Source: GCA-2862585 sp965661345
GTDB lineage: Bacteria; Bacteroidota; Bacteroidia; Flavobacteriales; UBA7312
Assembly: GCA_965661345.1 (NCBI GenBank)
Contig: CBFIDK010000008.1
Location: 9,310 to 73,309, forward strand
Length of the DNA: 64,000 nucleotides
Direction of reading: 5' to 3'
Positions 45,879 through 54,122 of this stretch are shown one piece after another. The stretch's first letter is position 1. Every line of letters begins with the position of its first letter. Position numbers and translations under genes: made by a program. The notes under the pieces were generated by a model. It was not told the origin of the DNA and made no database searches. It worked only from the letters and a program-made list of their open reading frames with translations.

Positions 45879-47082
45879 ATCCCATTTTTTTTAAATCTTC
45901 CCAAAACGTAGGATAAGATTTACTTACGACCTCTACATCATTAATTTTAACATCGAATAATATTCCAAAAGGTGCTAAACACATCGCCATACGGTGGTCG
46001 TTGTGCGTTTCAAGATTTTGTTTTGGAGCCGCTATTTTTGAGTTTTGAAGTTTAATTTCTGAATCGGTATATTCTGATTTTTGATTTAATTTTTCCAACT
46101 CTTTTTTTAAGGCTGCAAGTCGGTGACTTTCTTTGTATTTTAAATTTTGAAGACCACTAATTGTCGCATTTCTAGATAGTCCAACAAGAGAACAACAGTA
46201 GGCTTGCGCCAAGTCAGGGTAATTTACTAAACTTAAATCCAGCGACTTCGAAATTTCGCTATTTTTACGTTTTGAAACATACAGTGAAGAATTTTGAAAT
46301 TTACTTTCTATTCCTAACAACTTAAAAATTTCTAAGAGCTTATAATCGCCTTGCCAACTTTCTTCAAACAATCCATTTATTTTCAATTTACCTTCTTCAG
46401 ACAATACTAAAATTTCAAGAAGAAAAGCTAATGCACTCCAATCGCCTTCTATTTGAATGTCTTTAGCTACATAAGATTGCTTTTTTACGCAAATTGTATT
46501 ACCATCCCACTGGCTATCAACACCAAAGTATGTCATCATTTTTAACGTCATAGAAATATAAGGCTTTGATAACACATTGCCTAACAATGTGATTTCTAAT
46601 CCTTTTTTGAGTGAGGGTGCAATTAATAACAGGGCAGAAACAAATTGACTACTTATACTGGCATCGATAGATACTTTTCCACCTTCAATTGTTTTGCCAG
46701 CAATTTTTAAGGGTGGGTAACCCTCTTTTTCAAGATATTCAATATCGGCTCCTAAAGCTGTTAAGGCATTCACCAAATCTTTAATTGGACGTTCTTTCAT
46801 TCGCTCACTTCCACTAAGCATGAATTCACCACTTTTAGTAGATAAAAGCGCCGTAAGAAAACGAAAAGCTGTTCCACTATCTCCAACATTAATAGTGCTC
46901 GATTGACTGTGTAAAGCCTTAGAAAGTAGTTGCGTATCTTTTGAAGAAGATAAATCTTCAATGGTAAAAGATTCAGAGCAAAGCGCCTTAATTATTAAAG
47001 CTCTGTTGCTTAAACTTTTTGATTTAGGTAAGTTTATTTCAGCGTCTATTTTTTTTGTTTTATGTGAAATGTGGTAGTTCAT
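45853..47082 (-). CDS. aroA: 3-phosphoshikimate 1-carboxyvinyltransferase (EPSP synthase)
   Basis: 409 residues. It joins phosphoenolpyruvate to shikimate-3-phosphate in chorismate synthesis. Motifs: LPKSKSLSNRALIIKAL (about 18-34, substrate lysine), NVGDSGTAFRFLTALLS (about 60-76), SERMKERPIKDLVNAL (PEP-binding region), SSQFVSALLLIAP and ETHNDHRMAMCLAPFG (about 359-374). Slightly shorter than E. coli AroA, as is usual in this phylum. It follows aroB by 3 bp at the end of the eight-gene operon; its 3' end overlaps the convergent nucleotidase gene. Confidence 0.96.
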   Translation of the reverse strand: MNYHISHKTKKIDAEINLPKSKSLSNRALIIKALCSESFTIEDLSSSKDTQLLSKALHSQSSTINVGDSGTAFRFLTALLSTKSGEFMLSGSERMKERPIKDLVNALTALGADIEYLEKEGYPPLKIAGKTIEGGKVSIDASISSQFVSALLLIAPSLKKGLEITLLGNVLSKPYISMTLKMMTYFGVDSQWDGNTICVKKQSYVAKDIQIEGDWSALAFLLEILVLSEEGKLKINGLFEESWQGDYKLLEIFKLLGIESKFQNSSLYVSKRKNSEISKSLDLSLVNYPDLAQAYCCSLVGLSRNATISGLQNLKYKESHRLAALKKELEKLNQKSEYTDSEIKLQNSKIAAPKQNLETHNDHRMAMCLAPFGILFDVKINDVEVVSKSYPTFWEDLKKMGFIVTALSH

Positions 47083-47085
47083 TAC

Positions 47086-48096
47086 TTAAAACAGCGCATT
47101 TATTTTAGGAACATCAATAGTGCAATCGTAACTGCATTTTCCGATTTCTGAAATTAGAGAAAACTTCAATTCCTTGTTTTCATTTTTTTTGTCATTTTTC
47201 AAAAAGGGTAATATATCCTCGAAATCTGGAAGCTCTATCAAATCGAATGTTGATTTTAAAAAGTTACTTATTTCTATTTTTTCCTCTTTTGTAGCATTTG
47301 ACAATTGGCTTTCTAATAGCATTCCTGTTGCTACAGCTTGACCATGTAAAGCCACTTTACCTATTGATAAACAATAACTTTCAATGGCATGACCAATGCT
47401 GTGACCAAAATTGAGTATTTTTCTATATCCATTTTCATGTGGATCATTGCTGACAATTTCATTTTTGATGGTTACGCTTTTTGCAATAACATCCTCCCAA
47501 TTTAATTTTTCAACGTCTGTTGAATGAAGGCTTTTCCACATTTTAGCATCGTAAATTAATGCATGTTTTACAACTTCTGCATAGCCCGAATACAACTGTT
47601 CTTTGCTCAAGGTTTTAAGGAATGAAGGGTAAATAAAAACACCTTGAGGATTTCTAAATAGACCAATTTGATTTTTTAAGTTAGAGTAATCAACCCCCAA
47701 TTTCCCACCAACAGAGGCATCCACCATGGCTAATAATGTAGTGGGAACTTGAATGAAGTTTATTCCTCTTTTGTAGCACGATGCGGCAAAACCTCCCATA
47801 TCGCCAATGACTCCACCTCCAAGATTTATAAGAATGGATTTTCTGTCAAATTTTGCTTCTGTAAGTGCATTCCAAATTAATTGACAACTTGTGATGGTTT
47901 TATTTTCCTCACCAGATTTTGTTTCAATAATAAGTGGAGATTGTATGTTGCTTTCTTCAAGAAAGGTGTTCAAGCAGTAGCTTTTGGTATGCTCATCAAC
48001 AACAATAGCAACCGACGAATGTTCAGAAAGATCAATGCTTTTTAAGCTATCATTTCCGATATACACAGAGTATGTTTGACAGTTGACTACTTTCAT
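47086..48096 (-). CDS. aroB: 3-dehydroquinate synthase
   Basis: 336-residue NAD/metal-dependent enzyme making 3-dehydroquinate from DAHP, step two of the shikimate pathway. The core GGGVIGDMGGFAASCYKRGI (about 93-112) is followed by VPTTLLAMVDASVGGKLGV and the metal ligands in FGHSIGHAIES (about 237-247). The start overlaps the PafA-like stop (ATGA), and aroA follows after 3 bp, so the two shikimate genes are linked. Confidence 0.96.
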   Translation of the reverse strand: MKVVNCQTYSVYIGNDSLKSIDLSEHSSVAIVVDEHTKSYCLNTFLEESNIQSPLIIETKSGEENKTITSCQLIWNALTEAKFDRKSILINLGGGVIGDMGGFAASCYKRGINFIQVPTTLLAMVDASVGGKLGVDYSNLKNQIGLFRNPQGVFIYPSFLKTLSKEQLYSGYAEVVKHALIYDAKMWKSLHSTDVEKLNWEDVIAKSVTIKNEIVSNDPHENGYRKILNFGHSIGHAIESYCLSIGKVALHGQAVATGMLLESQLSNATKEEKIEISNFLKSTFDLIELPDFEDILPFLKNDKKNENKELKFSLISEIGKCSYDCTIDVPKINALF

Positions 48097-49646
48097 TCGG
48101 TTATACTTCTAATGGGTTTTCCAGTACAACCATTTGGAAATGAAATGCCTAGTAATGTACTCACAGTAGGCGCAATATCACAGATAGAAACATACTCGTC
48201 AGAAAGCCCTTGTTTTATGCCTTTGCCCCAAAATAATAGAGGAACGTGTGTGTCGTAGCTAAAGCATGAGCCATGGGTAGTTCCAGTTGGCGAACTCCAT
48301 TCTATCCATCCAGAGTTTAATGCGATAACGACATCACCTGAACGCTTCTGATTAAAGCCTTTTTGTATTAATGAATGAAAACTATTTTGGTATTCATTGT
48401 GGTGCAATTGGTGCGCTGTAAAAACATTTTGGACACCTTCTGTTTTAATAAGATAGTCGGCTGCTACTTGTTGAACTTCCTGATGATTTAGCTTTTGATC
48501 ATCTATTAAATTACGATTTAGAAAAAACTGCTGATTAGAATATTTCAGTACCCAGTTGTTTTCGCCAAAACGTTTAGAAAGATGAGAATTCAATTCTGTA
48601 GTAAGGTTAGAAGCATCAAAATATCCAGCTGGAATTTTCCTTTTCTTAAGCTCGTTTGGAACACTTACAACGCCATGGTCAGAAGTCAGAAACACAAGAG
48701 CATTTTCTTTTCCTACAGTAGAGTTGATGTGTTTGAGGATTTCTGCAATTTCTTTGTCTAGTTTGATGTATGTGTCTACAAGTTCTTGTGCATGAGGTCC
48801 AAACTGATGCCCAATGTAATCGGTTGAAGAAAAACTAATAGTAAGAACATCTGTAATTTTATCGTCACCCATTTTTTCAGACTTCATCAATGCTATGGCT
48901 AAATCTTTCAAATAGGTGTTGCCTTGGGGTGTGCTTTTTACAGAGGAAGGTCCTCTGCTTGATAGTAAACTATCCATTGGATACCCAAAACCTTTTCCTT
49001 TCCATGCGCCTTTAAAGTAACTACTAGCGGGCTTATCTTGTTGAAATTCTACTAACCATTCAGGCAATTGTTCGTAATAATATGAACTAGAAATCCATTC
49101 ACCACTTTTACCCATCCAAAAAGCACCGTTAGCGGTATGCCCAGCGGGTAATATTGCTCCTCTGTCTTTGATGGATATTCCAAATACTTTGGAGTTTGGA
49201 CTAAACAGCTTTAGCTCATCAGAAAAGGTGGTAGTGAGCATACGGTGAGGAGACATTTTTCCTGCGCTCGCTTCTACGTCTTTATGATTATCACAGTCAC
49301 ACACTGTTGTTGTGTTGCCGTCACCTGCGCAATAGACTGAACTTCCATCGGATTTATTATACCAATTATTGCCTATAATCCCATGTACAGATGGCGTTGT
49401 GCCAGTAAAGATACTTGCATGGCCTGGCCCTGTGTAAGTAGGGGTGTAATTGTAATGGGTATTGCGTAAAAAATACCCTTCATTGACAAGTTTCTTAAAT
49501 CCATCATCTTGAAACTGATTCCAAAAACGATAGATGTAATCGTAACGCATTTGGTCAACCACAATGCCGACCACTAGTTTAGGTTTTTCTTGTGCTTGAG
49601 CGATTCCGCTACACAGTATTAAAGCAATGATTATTATTTTCTTCAC
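48093..49646 (-). CDS. PafA-like alkaline phosphatase superfamily protein
   Basis: 517 residues from GTG 49646. A signal peptide (1-18, ending AQA) is followed by KLVVGIVVDQMRYDYIYRF (about 22-40, first metal Asp), NYTPTYTGPGHASIFTG (about 65-81, Thr nucleophile region), a Cys-containing insert (CAGDGNTTTVCDCD), VLTISFSSTDYIGHQFG and LTSDHGVVSVP (about 326-336). This fits the PafA-type periplasmic phosphatases of Bacteroidota. The open frame runs back to 49775, but that part encodes another protein in a different frame. GTG overlaps the small ORF's stop (GTGA). Confidence 0.9.
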   Translation of the reverse strand: MKKIIIIALILCSGIAQAQEKPKLVVGIVVDQMRYDYIYRFWNQFQDDGFKKLVNEGYFLRNTHYNYTPTYTGPGHASIFTGTTPSVHGIIGNNWYNKSDGSSVYCAGDGNTTTVCDCDNHKDVEASAGKMSPHRMLTTTFSDELKLFSPNSKVFGISIKDRGAILPAGHTANGAFWMGKSGEWISSSYYYEQLPEWLVEFQQDKPASSYFKGAWKGKGFGYPMDSLLSSRGPSSVKSTPQGNTYLKDLAIALMKSEKMGDDKITDVLTISFSSTDYIGHQFGPHAQELVDTYIKLDKEIAEILKHINSTVGKENALVFLTSDHGVVSVPNELKKRKIPAGYFDASNLTTELNSHLSKRFGENNWVLKYSNQQFFLNRNLIDDQKLNHQEVQQVAADYLIKTEGVQNVFTAHQLHHNEYQNSFHSLIQKGFNQKRSGDVVIALNSGWIEWSSPTGTTHGSCFSYDTHVPLLFWGKGIKQGLSDEYVSICDIAPTVSTLLGISFPNGCTGKPIRSITE

Positions 49647-49795
49647 TTTTTTAATTTTAGATTTAATTGATATGCAAAAATAGAAAGAATGACAGCAACA
49701 ATAACATCTGCAAGTGGTGGCACCGATTCCCAGATATAATTCCAGCAAATGACCAAAACGAGCCAAACAAACCAAACTAGATTAAATTGCTTCAT
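49643..49795 (-). CDS. Small two-span membrane protein, 50 residues
   Basis: A short frame from ATG 49795 to TGA 49643-49645, 50 residues. It has a Trp-rich hydrophobic helix (about 5-22, FNLVWFVWLVLVICWNYIW) and a second helix (about 28-43, ADVIVAVILSIFAYQL), then a basic tail NLKLKK. Its ATG overlaps the PAP2 stop (ATGA) and its stop overlaps the PafA-like GTG start (GTGA), so it fits exactly between coupled neighbours. No family is recognised. It may be a membrane subunit for the phosphatases. Confidence 0.75.
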   Translation of the reverse strand: MKQFNLVWFVWLVLVICWNYIWESVPPLADVIVAVILSIFAYQLNLKLKK

Positions 49796-50334
49796 TTTCT
49801 TGTTAAATAGGTATATAACTTAACAGTTATCAAAGCTACAAAAGTTCCCCATAGCATTCCGCCAACAATGTCAAAAGGGTAGTGCACCCCCACATAAACT
49901 CTGCTGTAAGAAACTAAAACTGCCCATAAAAAGAGAAAAAGAAATAGTGTTTTCTTCTCTAGTATTTTCCCTATAAAAATGGCTAATCCAAAAACATTTG
50001 AAGCGTGCGAGGAAACAAATCCAAATTGCCCGCCACAGCCTTCAGTAACTAAGCGAATGTTTTCTAAGGCATAGCACGGACGTAATCTTTGAAAAGTATT
50101 TTTGAATAAATGGACGCTTCCTAAATCACAACAAGCAATTACGATGCCAATTGTGGCTAAAATCCAGAGGCTTTCTTTGCCCTTTTCCTTAATTATTATA
50201 AAGACTAAAAGAACATAGAGTGGAATCCATGAAAGCTTGTGAGTGGTAAAAAGCATAAACGCATCCCAACTTTCTTTACCAGATTGATTTATAAGGTAAA
50301 ACCATTGTTCATCAAGTTCAATAAGCCATTCCAT
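49792..50334 (-). CDS. PAP2 family membrane phosphatase
   Basis: 180-residue integral-membrane phosphatase with about five or six helices. The three PAP2 motifs are KNTFQRLRP (about 77-85), a divergent SSHASN (about 107-112) in place of PSGH, and SRVYVGVHYPFDIVGG (about 143-158) with the catalytic His and Asp. Substrates of relatives are undecaprenyl-PP, phosphatidylglycerol-phosphate or phosphatidate. The start abuts obg's stop and the stop overlaps the 50-residue membrane protein gene. Confidence 0.88.
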   Translation of the reverse strand: MEWLIELDEQWFYLINQSGKESWDAFMLFTTHKLSWIPLYVLLVFIIIKEKGKESLWILATIGIVIACCDLGSVHLFKNTFQRLRPCYALENIRLVTEGCGGQFGFVSSHASNVFGLAIFIGKILEKKTLFLFLFLWAVLVSYSRVYVGVHYPFDIVGGMLWGTFVALITVKLYTYLTRK

Positions 50335-51333
50335 TTAAGTCGTCAATTTTTGCCAAATTTTATCTTTCAATTCCATAAGTCCTGATTGTGCAACTGATGA
50401 TATAAATAGATGCTCTACGTCTTTGGGAAGTTCTTTCTTTATTTCTGTTTTTAACTCTTCATCTAGCATGTCGGATTTACTAATGGCTAGCAATCGTTCT
50501 TTGTCCAGTAATTCGGGATTGTATTTTTCAAGTTCACCAACTAATATCTGATATTCTTTTGCAATATCGTCGCTATCAGCAGGCACTAAAAAGAGTAGGG
50601 TAGAGTTTCGTTCTATATGCCTCAAAAAGCGTAAACCTAAGCCTTTTCCTTCAGCGGCACCTTCAATAATTCCAGGGATATCGGCCATTATAAATGAGCG
50701 GTCTTCTCGATAAGAAACAATTCCAAGGTTTGGAACTAAAGTAGTAAATGGATAGTTAGCAATTTCTGGTTTTGCTGCGGAAACTACGGATAATAAAGTA
50801 GATTTTCCGGCATTAGGAAAGCCTACAAGACCTACATCCGCTAGCACTTTCAGTTCAAGAATAAACCAATCTTCTAGGCTGTCAATACCTGGTTGAGCAT
50901 AGCGAGGCGTTTGGTTAGTTGACGATTTAAAATGTACATTTCCTTTTCCACCTTTTCCGCCTTCAAGAAGAATTTTTTCTTCGTTGTGTTTAGTGATTTC
51001 AAACAGTACCTCACCCGTTTCGGCATGTTTAGCAACTGTGCCTAGAGGAACTTGAAGTATTTTACTTTCTCCGTCTTTTCCAATTTTATTATTTCCAGAG
51101 CCAGCACCACCGTGCTCGGCAAAAAGGTGTTTTTGGTATTTCAAATGCAGGAGTGTCCACATTTGGTCATTGCCTTGAACGATTATGTGTCCACCACGAC
51201 CACCGTCTCCACCGTCTGGTCCGCCTTTAGCCGTGTTTCTATCTCTGAGAAAATGAGTAGATCCAGCTCCGCCTTTGCCTGATCGACAAAAGATTTTGAC
51301 ATAATCAACAAAGTTGGAGTTTTTTACTTTCAT
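50335..51333 (-). CDS. obg: Obg family GTPase CgtA
   Basis: 332-residue ribosome-associated GTPase for large-subunit assembly and stress control. The N-terminal Gly-rich Obg fold (GPDGGDGGRGGHI, about 37-49) is followed by the G domain: GFPNAGKST (about 164-172), ADIPGIIEGA (about 207-216) and a divergent NK motif in SKSD. The C-terminal OCT domain is absent, as in many Bacteroidota. The start overlaps adk's stop (TAATG) and PAP2 follows with no gap. Confidence 0.96.
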   Translation of the reverse strand: MKVKNSNFVDYVKIFCRSGKGGAGSTHFLRDRNTAKGGPDGGDGGRGGHIIVQGNDQMWTLLHLKYQKHLFAEHGGAGSGNNKIGKDGESKILQVPLGTVAKHAETGEVLFEITKHNEEKILLEGGKGGKGNVHFKSSTNQTPRYAQPGIDSLEDWFILELKVLADVGLVGFPNAGKSTLLSVVSAAKPEIANYPFTTLVPNLGIVSYREDRSFIMADIPGIIEGAAEGKGLGLRFLRHIERNSTLLFLVPADSDDIAKEYQILVGELEKYNPELLDKERLLAISKSDMLDEELKTEIKKELPKDVEHLFISSVAQSGLMELKDKIWQKLTT

Positions 51334-51905
51334 TACAGTTTATCGATTGCTACACACAATTTAGCGTTGATGTCCTCAATAGATCCTACACCTTCTATGC
51401 TCTGCAATTTGTTTTGAGTGTTGTAGAATTCTTTGAGCGGTGCTGTTTTGTTGTTGTATTCGTTAATTCGGTTTCTAATAATGGTTTCGTTAGCATCGTC
51501 TGCTCGACCACTGCTTTTACCACGTTCTAATAACCGTTTGGTGAGTTCATCATCATCAACGTCAAGCGATAACATTGTAGTGATTGAAGTATTTAAATCT
51601 GATAACATAGTGTCAAGAGATTCCGCTTGAGCTGTTGTTCTAGGAAACCCATCAAAAATAAAACCATTCGCTTGTGGGTTATTTTCTAGTATGGACTGAA
51701 TCATTTTAATGACCACTTCGTCAGGGACTAAATCCCCTCTGTCCATTATGCTTTTGGCCTGTAGACCTAGTTCACTTCCTTTGGCAATTTCTCCTCTGAG
51801 TATATCTCCAGTAGAAAGATGAATAAGAGAGTATTTGTCAATGAGCAATTGAGATTGTGTTCCTTTTCCTGCGCCCGGAGGTCCAAACAAGACAATATTT
51901 AACAT
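51333..51905 (-). CDS. adk: Adenylate kinase
   Basis: 190-residue NMP kinase: AMP + ATP to 2 ADP. P-loop GPPGAGKGTQS (about 8-18), LSTGDILRGEIAKGS (about 35-49), FDGFPRTTAQAE (about 84-95) and the short LID around RGKSSGRADD (about 127-136) without zinc cysteines. It overlaps hpt by 7 bp and obg by one. This places purine nucleotide balance in the operon. Confidence 0.97.
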   Translation of the reverse strand: MLNIVLFGPPGAGKGTQSQLLIDKYSLIHLSTGDILRGEIAKGSELGLQAKSIMDRGDLVPDEVVIKMIQSILENNPQANGFIFDGFPRTTAQAESLDTMLSDLNTSITTMLSLDVDDDELTKRLLERGKSSGRADDANETIIRNRINEYNNKTAPLKEFYNTQNKLQSIEGVGSIEDINAKLCVAIDKL

Positions 51906-52438
51906 TTTTGAGATTTTTTGAGTTTGTAAATTTGGGGTAAAGTTCGTCCTAATTCTTCATAATCCAAACCATATCCAACGATAAATTCGTTTGGGATTTC
52001 TTTTCCGACGTAATCAATGGGTATGGATTTTTTATACACACTAGGTTTCAAAAATAAACTGGCGTAGTATATGTTTTTGGGTTCTTCTTGCAATAAACGT
52101 TTGTTTAAATAGTCCAGAGTATTTCCAGTGTCAATGATATCTTCTAGTACAACAACTGTTCGTCCTTTTATATTTTTTGGCACACCTATTATGTCCTTTA
52201 CCTCCCCACTACTTTCTGTTCCAATGTATGATTTGAGCTGCATAAAACTCAGTTCTGCATCGAAGTCAAGCGCTTTTACTAAATCAGAGGCGAAAATGAA
52301 AGAGCCTTTTAAGATGATAATGAATAAAGGATTCTCGTCTTTTAATTCAGCCATTCTAGTGGCCATACTTCCCACAATTTTTTGAATTTCAAATTCTGAA
52401 AGGTAAGGTTCAAAGATTTTGTCGTGAATTTGTACCAT
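51899..52438 (-). CDS. hpt: Hypoxanthine phosphoribosyltransferase
   Basis: 179-residue purine salvage enzyme turning hypoxanthine or guanine plus PRPP into IMP or GMP. The PRPP-binding signature is VVVLEDIIDTGNTL (about 94-107); the IILKGSFIFASDL loop (about 42-54) and VGYGLDYEE (about 153-161) complete the fold. It is the first gene of the hpt-to-aroA operon; the 104 bp before it are shared with divergent purE. Confidence 0.95.
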   Translation of the reverse strand: MVQIHDKIFEPYLSEFEIQKIVGSMATRMAELKDENPLFIIILKGSFIFASDLVKALDFDAELSFMQLKSYIGTESSGEVKDIIGVPKNIKGRTVVVLEDIIDTGNTLDYLNKRLLQEEPKNIYYASLFLKPSVYKKSIPIDYVGKEIPNEFIVGYGLDYEELGRTLPQIYKLKKSQKC

Positions 52439-52497
52439 TAATACAATTTAGCTGCGAATTTACAATAAAACTACTATTTTAATCTTACAACTTTTTT

Positions 52498-52505
52498 TAA
52501 ATTTG
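52498..52505 (+). promoter_or_regulatory. Promoter -7 box of purE
   Basis: TAAATTTG matches TAnnTTTG and lies 37 bp before the purE ATG. The -33 area holds TTT instead of TTG. It sits in the short region shared with divergent hpt, which links two purine genes at one control region. Confidence 0.5.
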
Positions 52506-52542
52506 CACTTTATAAATCTTAAACAGAAACACTTTAATTAAT

Positions 52543-53055
52543 ATGAAAGCAGTAGTAAGCATTATTATGGGAAGCACTTCAGATATGCCAGTTATGAGAA
52601 AGGCGGCGGACTTCCTAAATTCTATGGAAATTCCATTTGAAATAAACGCCTTGTCGGCACACCGTGTCCCTGAAAAAGTTGAGGACTTTGCAACAAACGC
52701 ACATGCTCGTGGCATCAAGGTGATTATTGCTGGTGCTGGTGGCGCTGCTCACTTGCCTGGTGTAGTTGCTGCTTTTGCTACAGTTCCTGTAATTGGTGTA
52801 CCTTGTCGTTCTTCCATTTCAATTGACGGATGGGACAGTATTCTTTCTATTCTACAAATGCCTCCAGGAATTCCTGTTGCAACTGTAGGCTTAGATGCCG
52901 CATACAATGCTGGTATTTTAGCCGGACAAATCTTATCTACCTCCGATGATGCCCTGCATGCCAGAATGGTAGAGTTTAAAATGAACATGAAACAAAAAAT
53001 CGTAAAAGCTAACCAAGATTTAGCTAGTGAAAAGTTTGACTTTAGAGTACAGTAA
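52543..53055 (+). CDS. purE: N5-carboxyaminoimidazole ribonucleotide mutase
   Basis: 170-residue class I PurE, converting N5-CAIR to CAIR in purine synthesis. The family blocks are IIMGSTSDMPVM (about 7-18), SAHRVPEKV (about 38-46, catalytic His), IAGAGGAAHLPGVVAA (about 62-77) and SILQMPPGIPVATV (about 104-117). It is monocistronic: its own promoter and strong terminator flank it. The partner purK is not in the window. Confidence 0.97.
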   Translation: MKAVVSIIMGSTSDMPVMRKAADFLNSMEIPFEINALSAHRVPEKVEDFATNAHARGIKVIIAGAGGAAHLPGVVAAFATVPVIGVPCRSSISIDGWDSILSILQMPPGIPVATVGLDAAYNAGILAGQILSTSDDALHARMVEFKMNMKQKIVKANQDLASEKFDFRVQ

Positions 53056-53076
53056 GCATACACTTTAATATGGTGT

Positions 53077-53111
53077 AAAAAAAGCCCTTCGAAACGAAGG
53101 GCTTTTTTTTA
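53077..53111 (+). terminator. Intrinsic terminator after purE
   Basis: AAAGCCCTTCG pairs with CGAAGGGCTTT around an AAA loop. An A-run precedes and a run of eight or nine T follows. The most stable terminator in the window. Confidence 0.95.
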
Positions 53112-53255
53112 TGATATTTACAAAAGTAATTACTGATGAACTTTATGTATGGTTGTCTGAGTCTTCTTTTTTAGAGATGAAGCATGAATTTATCTTTTTT
53201 GATTTTTCAACATCGAACTCTAGCTTTAAAAAATATTAATCATAAAATTTAAACC

Positions 53256-53741
53256 ATGTTAATCAACAATTTTTTAAAAACTGTATTTGTTCTAAGTATT
53301 TTTTTGTTTTCCTGTTCTATTATTATCGAAGATTCTGACACATTAAAATCAGATAAAAACACCACTCATTTGAATGAAGAAATAGCGGCCTATTTAAAAG
53401 CCAATTATGAAGGCTACACTGTATTAGAATCGTTTGAATTTTTGAATGATAATTATTCAGCATATTCTTTGCAGATAGAAAAAGAGAATATCAAAGAAAG
53501 TATATTAGTAGTTCTTGACTTAAATGAAAATTTTGAAGCCGTTAGAGTTAATAACGACATACATTTTATTGATTTAAGTGGTGATAATTCGATTGAATTG
53601 GTGAATAATGACGGAAGCCTTGCATACACCATCGAGTCAAATCCTAAACGTACAAAAAAAGATAAAAATGTTTTCGCCTGTAAAACTTCCGATTGCCTTT
53701 TCACTCAACTATCGGATTATCATTTTAGTTGCGACCGTTAA
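53256..53741 (+). CDS. Hypothetical lipoprotein
   Basis: 161 residues. The N-terminus (LKTVFVLSIFLFSCS) has a lipobox-like LFSC, with Cys20 as the probable lipidated residue. The rest is acidic and beta-rich, with YLKANYEGYTVLESFEFLND (about 47-66) and ILVVLDLNENFEAVRV (about 83-98), a PepSY-like or BLIP-like pattern that I cannot assign. Three Cys lie near the C-terminus. It stands alone after the purE terminator. Confidence 0.72.
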   Translation: MLINNFLKTVFVLSIFLFSCSIIIEDSDTLKSDKNTTHLNEEIAAYLKANYEGYTVLESFEFLNDNYSAYSLQIEKENIKESILVVLDLNENFEAVRVNNDIHFIDLSGDNSIELVNNDGSLAYTIESNPKRTKKDKNVFACKTSDCLFTQLSDYHFSCDR

Positions 53742-54122
53742 AGAACTAAATTAGAAACACAAGAAAAGAATTCAGAAAAGGAAAGAAAGTGATAGTCCTA
53801 AAACTAAGGGCATCATAGCTAATGGCTCTATCAATTAAAAGAGTGTAACACTAACAAACTAATTTAAGATTTAAGCGTTTAATTGAATGTAAGTTCTCAT
53901 TTTAAAGACAATACTCATGAAAAACATTTTTTTTCTCTTCTTTCTTGTGCATTTTAGTGTTTATTAAAAAGTCCTCTATTTCTTTAACTTATCGGTATTA
54001 TTTTGGAAAAACTATTTAGTAGTACAATTGTAAATTACCTCAACAAGACCGCATCCGATCTGCATGAGTAAACTATCAAAACTCAAAATATTTTTATAAA
54101 TTAGGCTTTCATAATTAAAGCT
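53742..54122 (+). other. 381-bp region without a recognised gene
   Basis: No RNA gene or clear terminator is seen here. At 53917-53967 a mini-frame of 16 codons starts like a signal peptide (MKNIFFLFFLVHFSVY) and then stops, with T8 in it; it may be the decayed start of a lipoprotein or secreted-protein gene, or chance. The end of the region (54097-54122) is AT-rich and likely holds the promoter of the outer-membrane gene pair. Confidence 0.4.

Noticed and set aside
49647..49775. N-terminal extension of the PafA-like protein rich in Cys
   Set aside because: It is another reading frame of the 50-residue membrane protein gene; GTG 49646 gives a clean signal peptide.
53917..53967. A 16-codon signal-peptide-like frame with T8
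   Set aside because: Too short to be a gene by itself and has no coding sequence after the stop in any frame; mentioned only as part of the 381-bp region.
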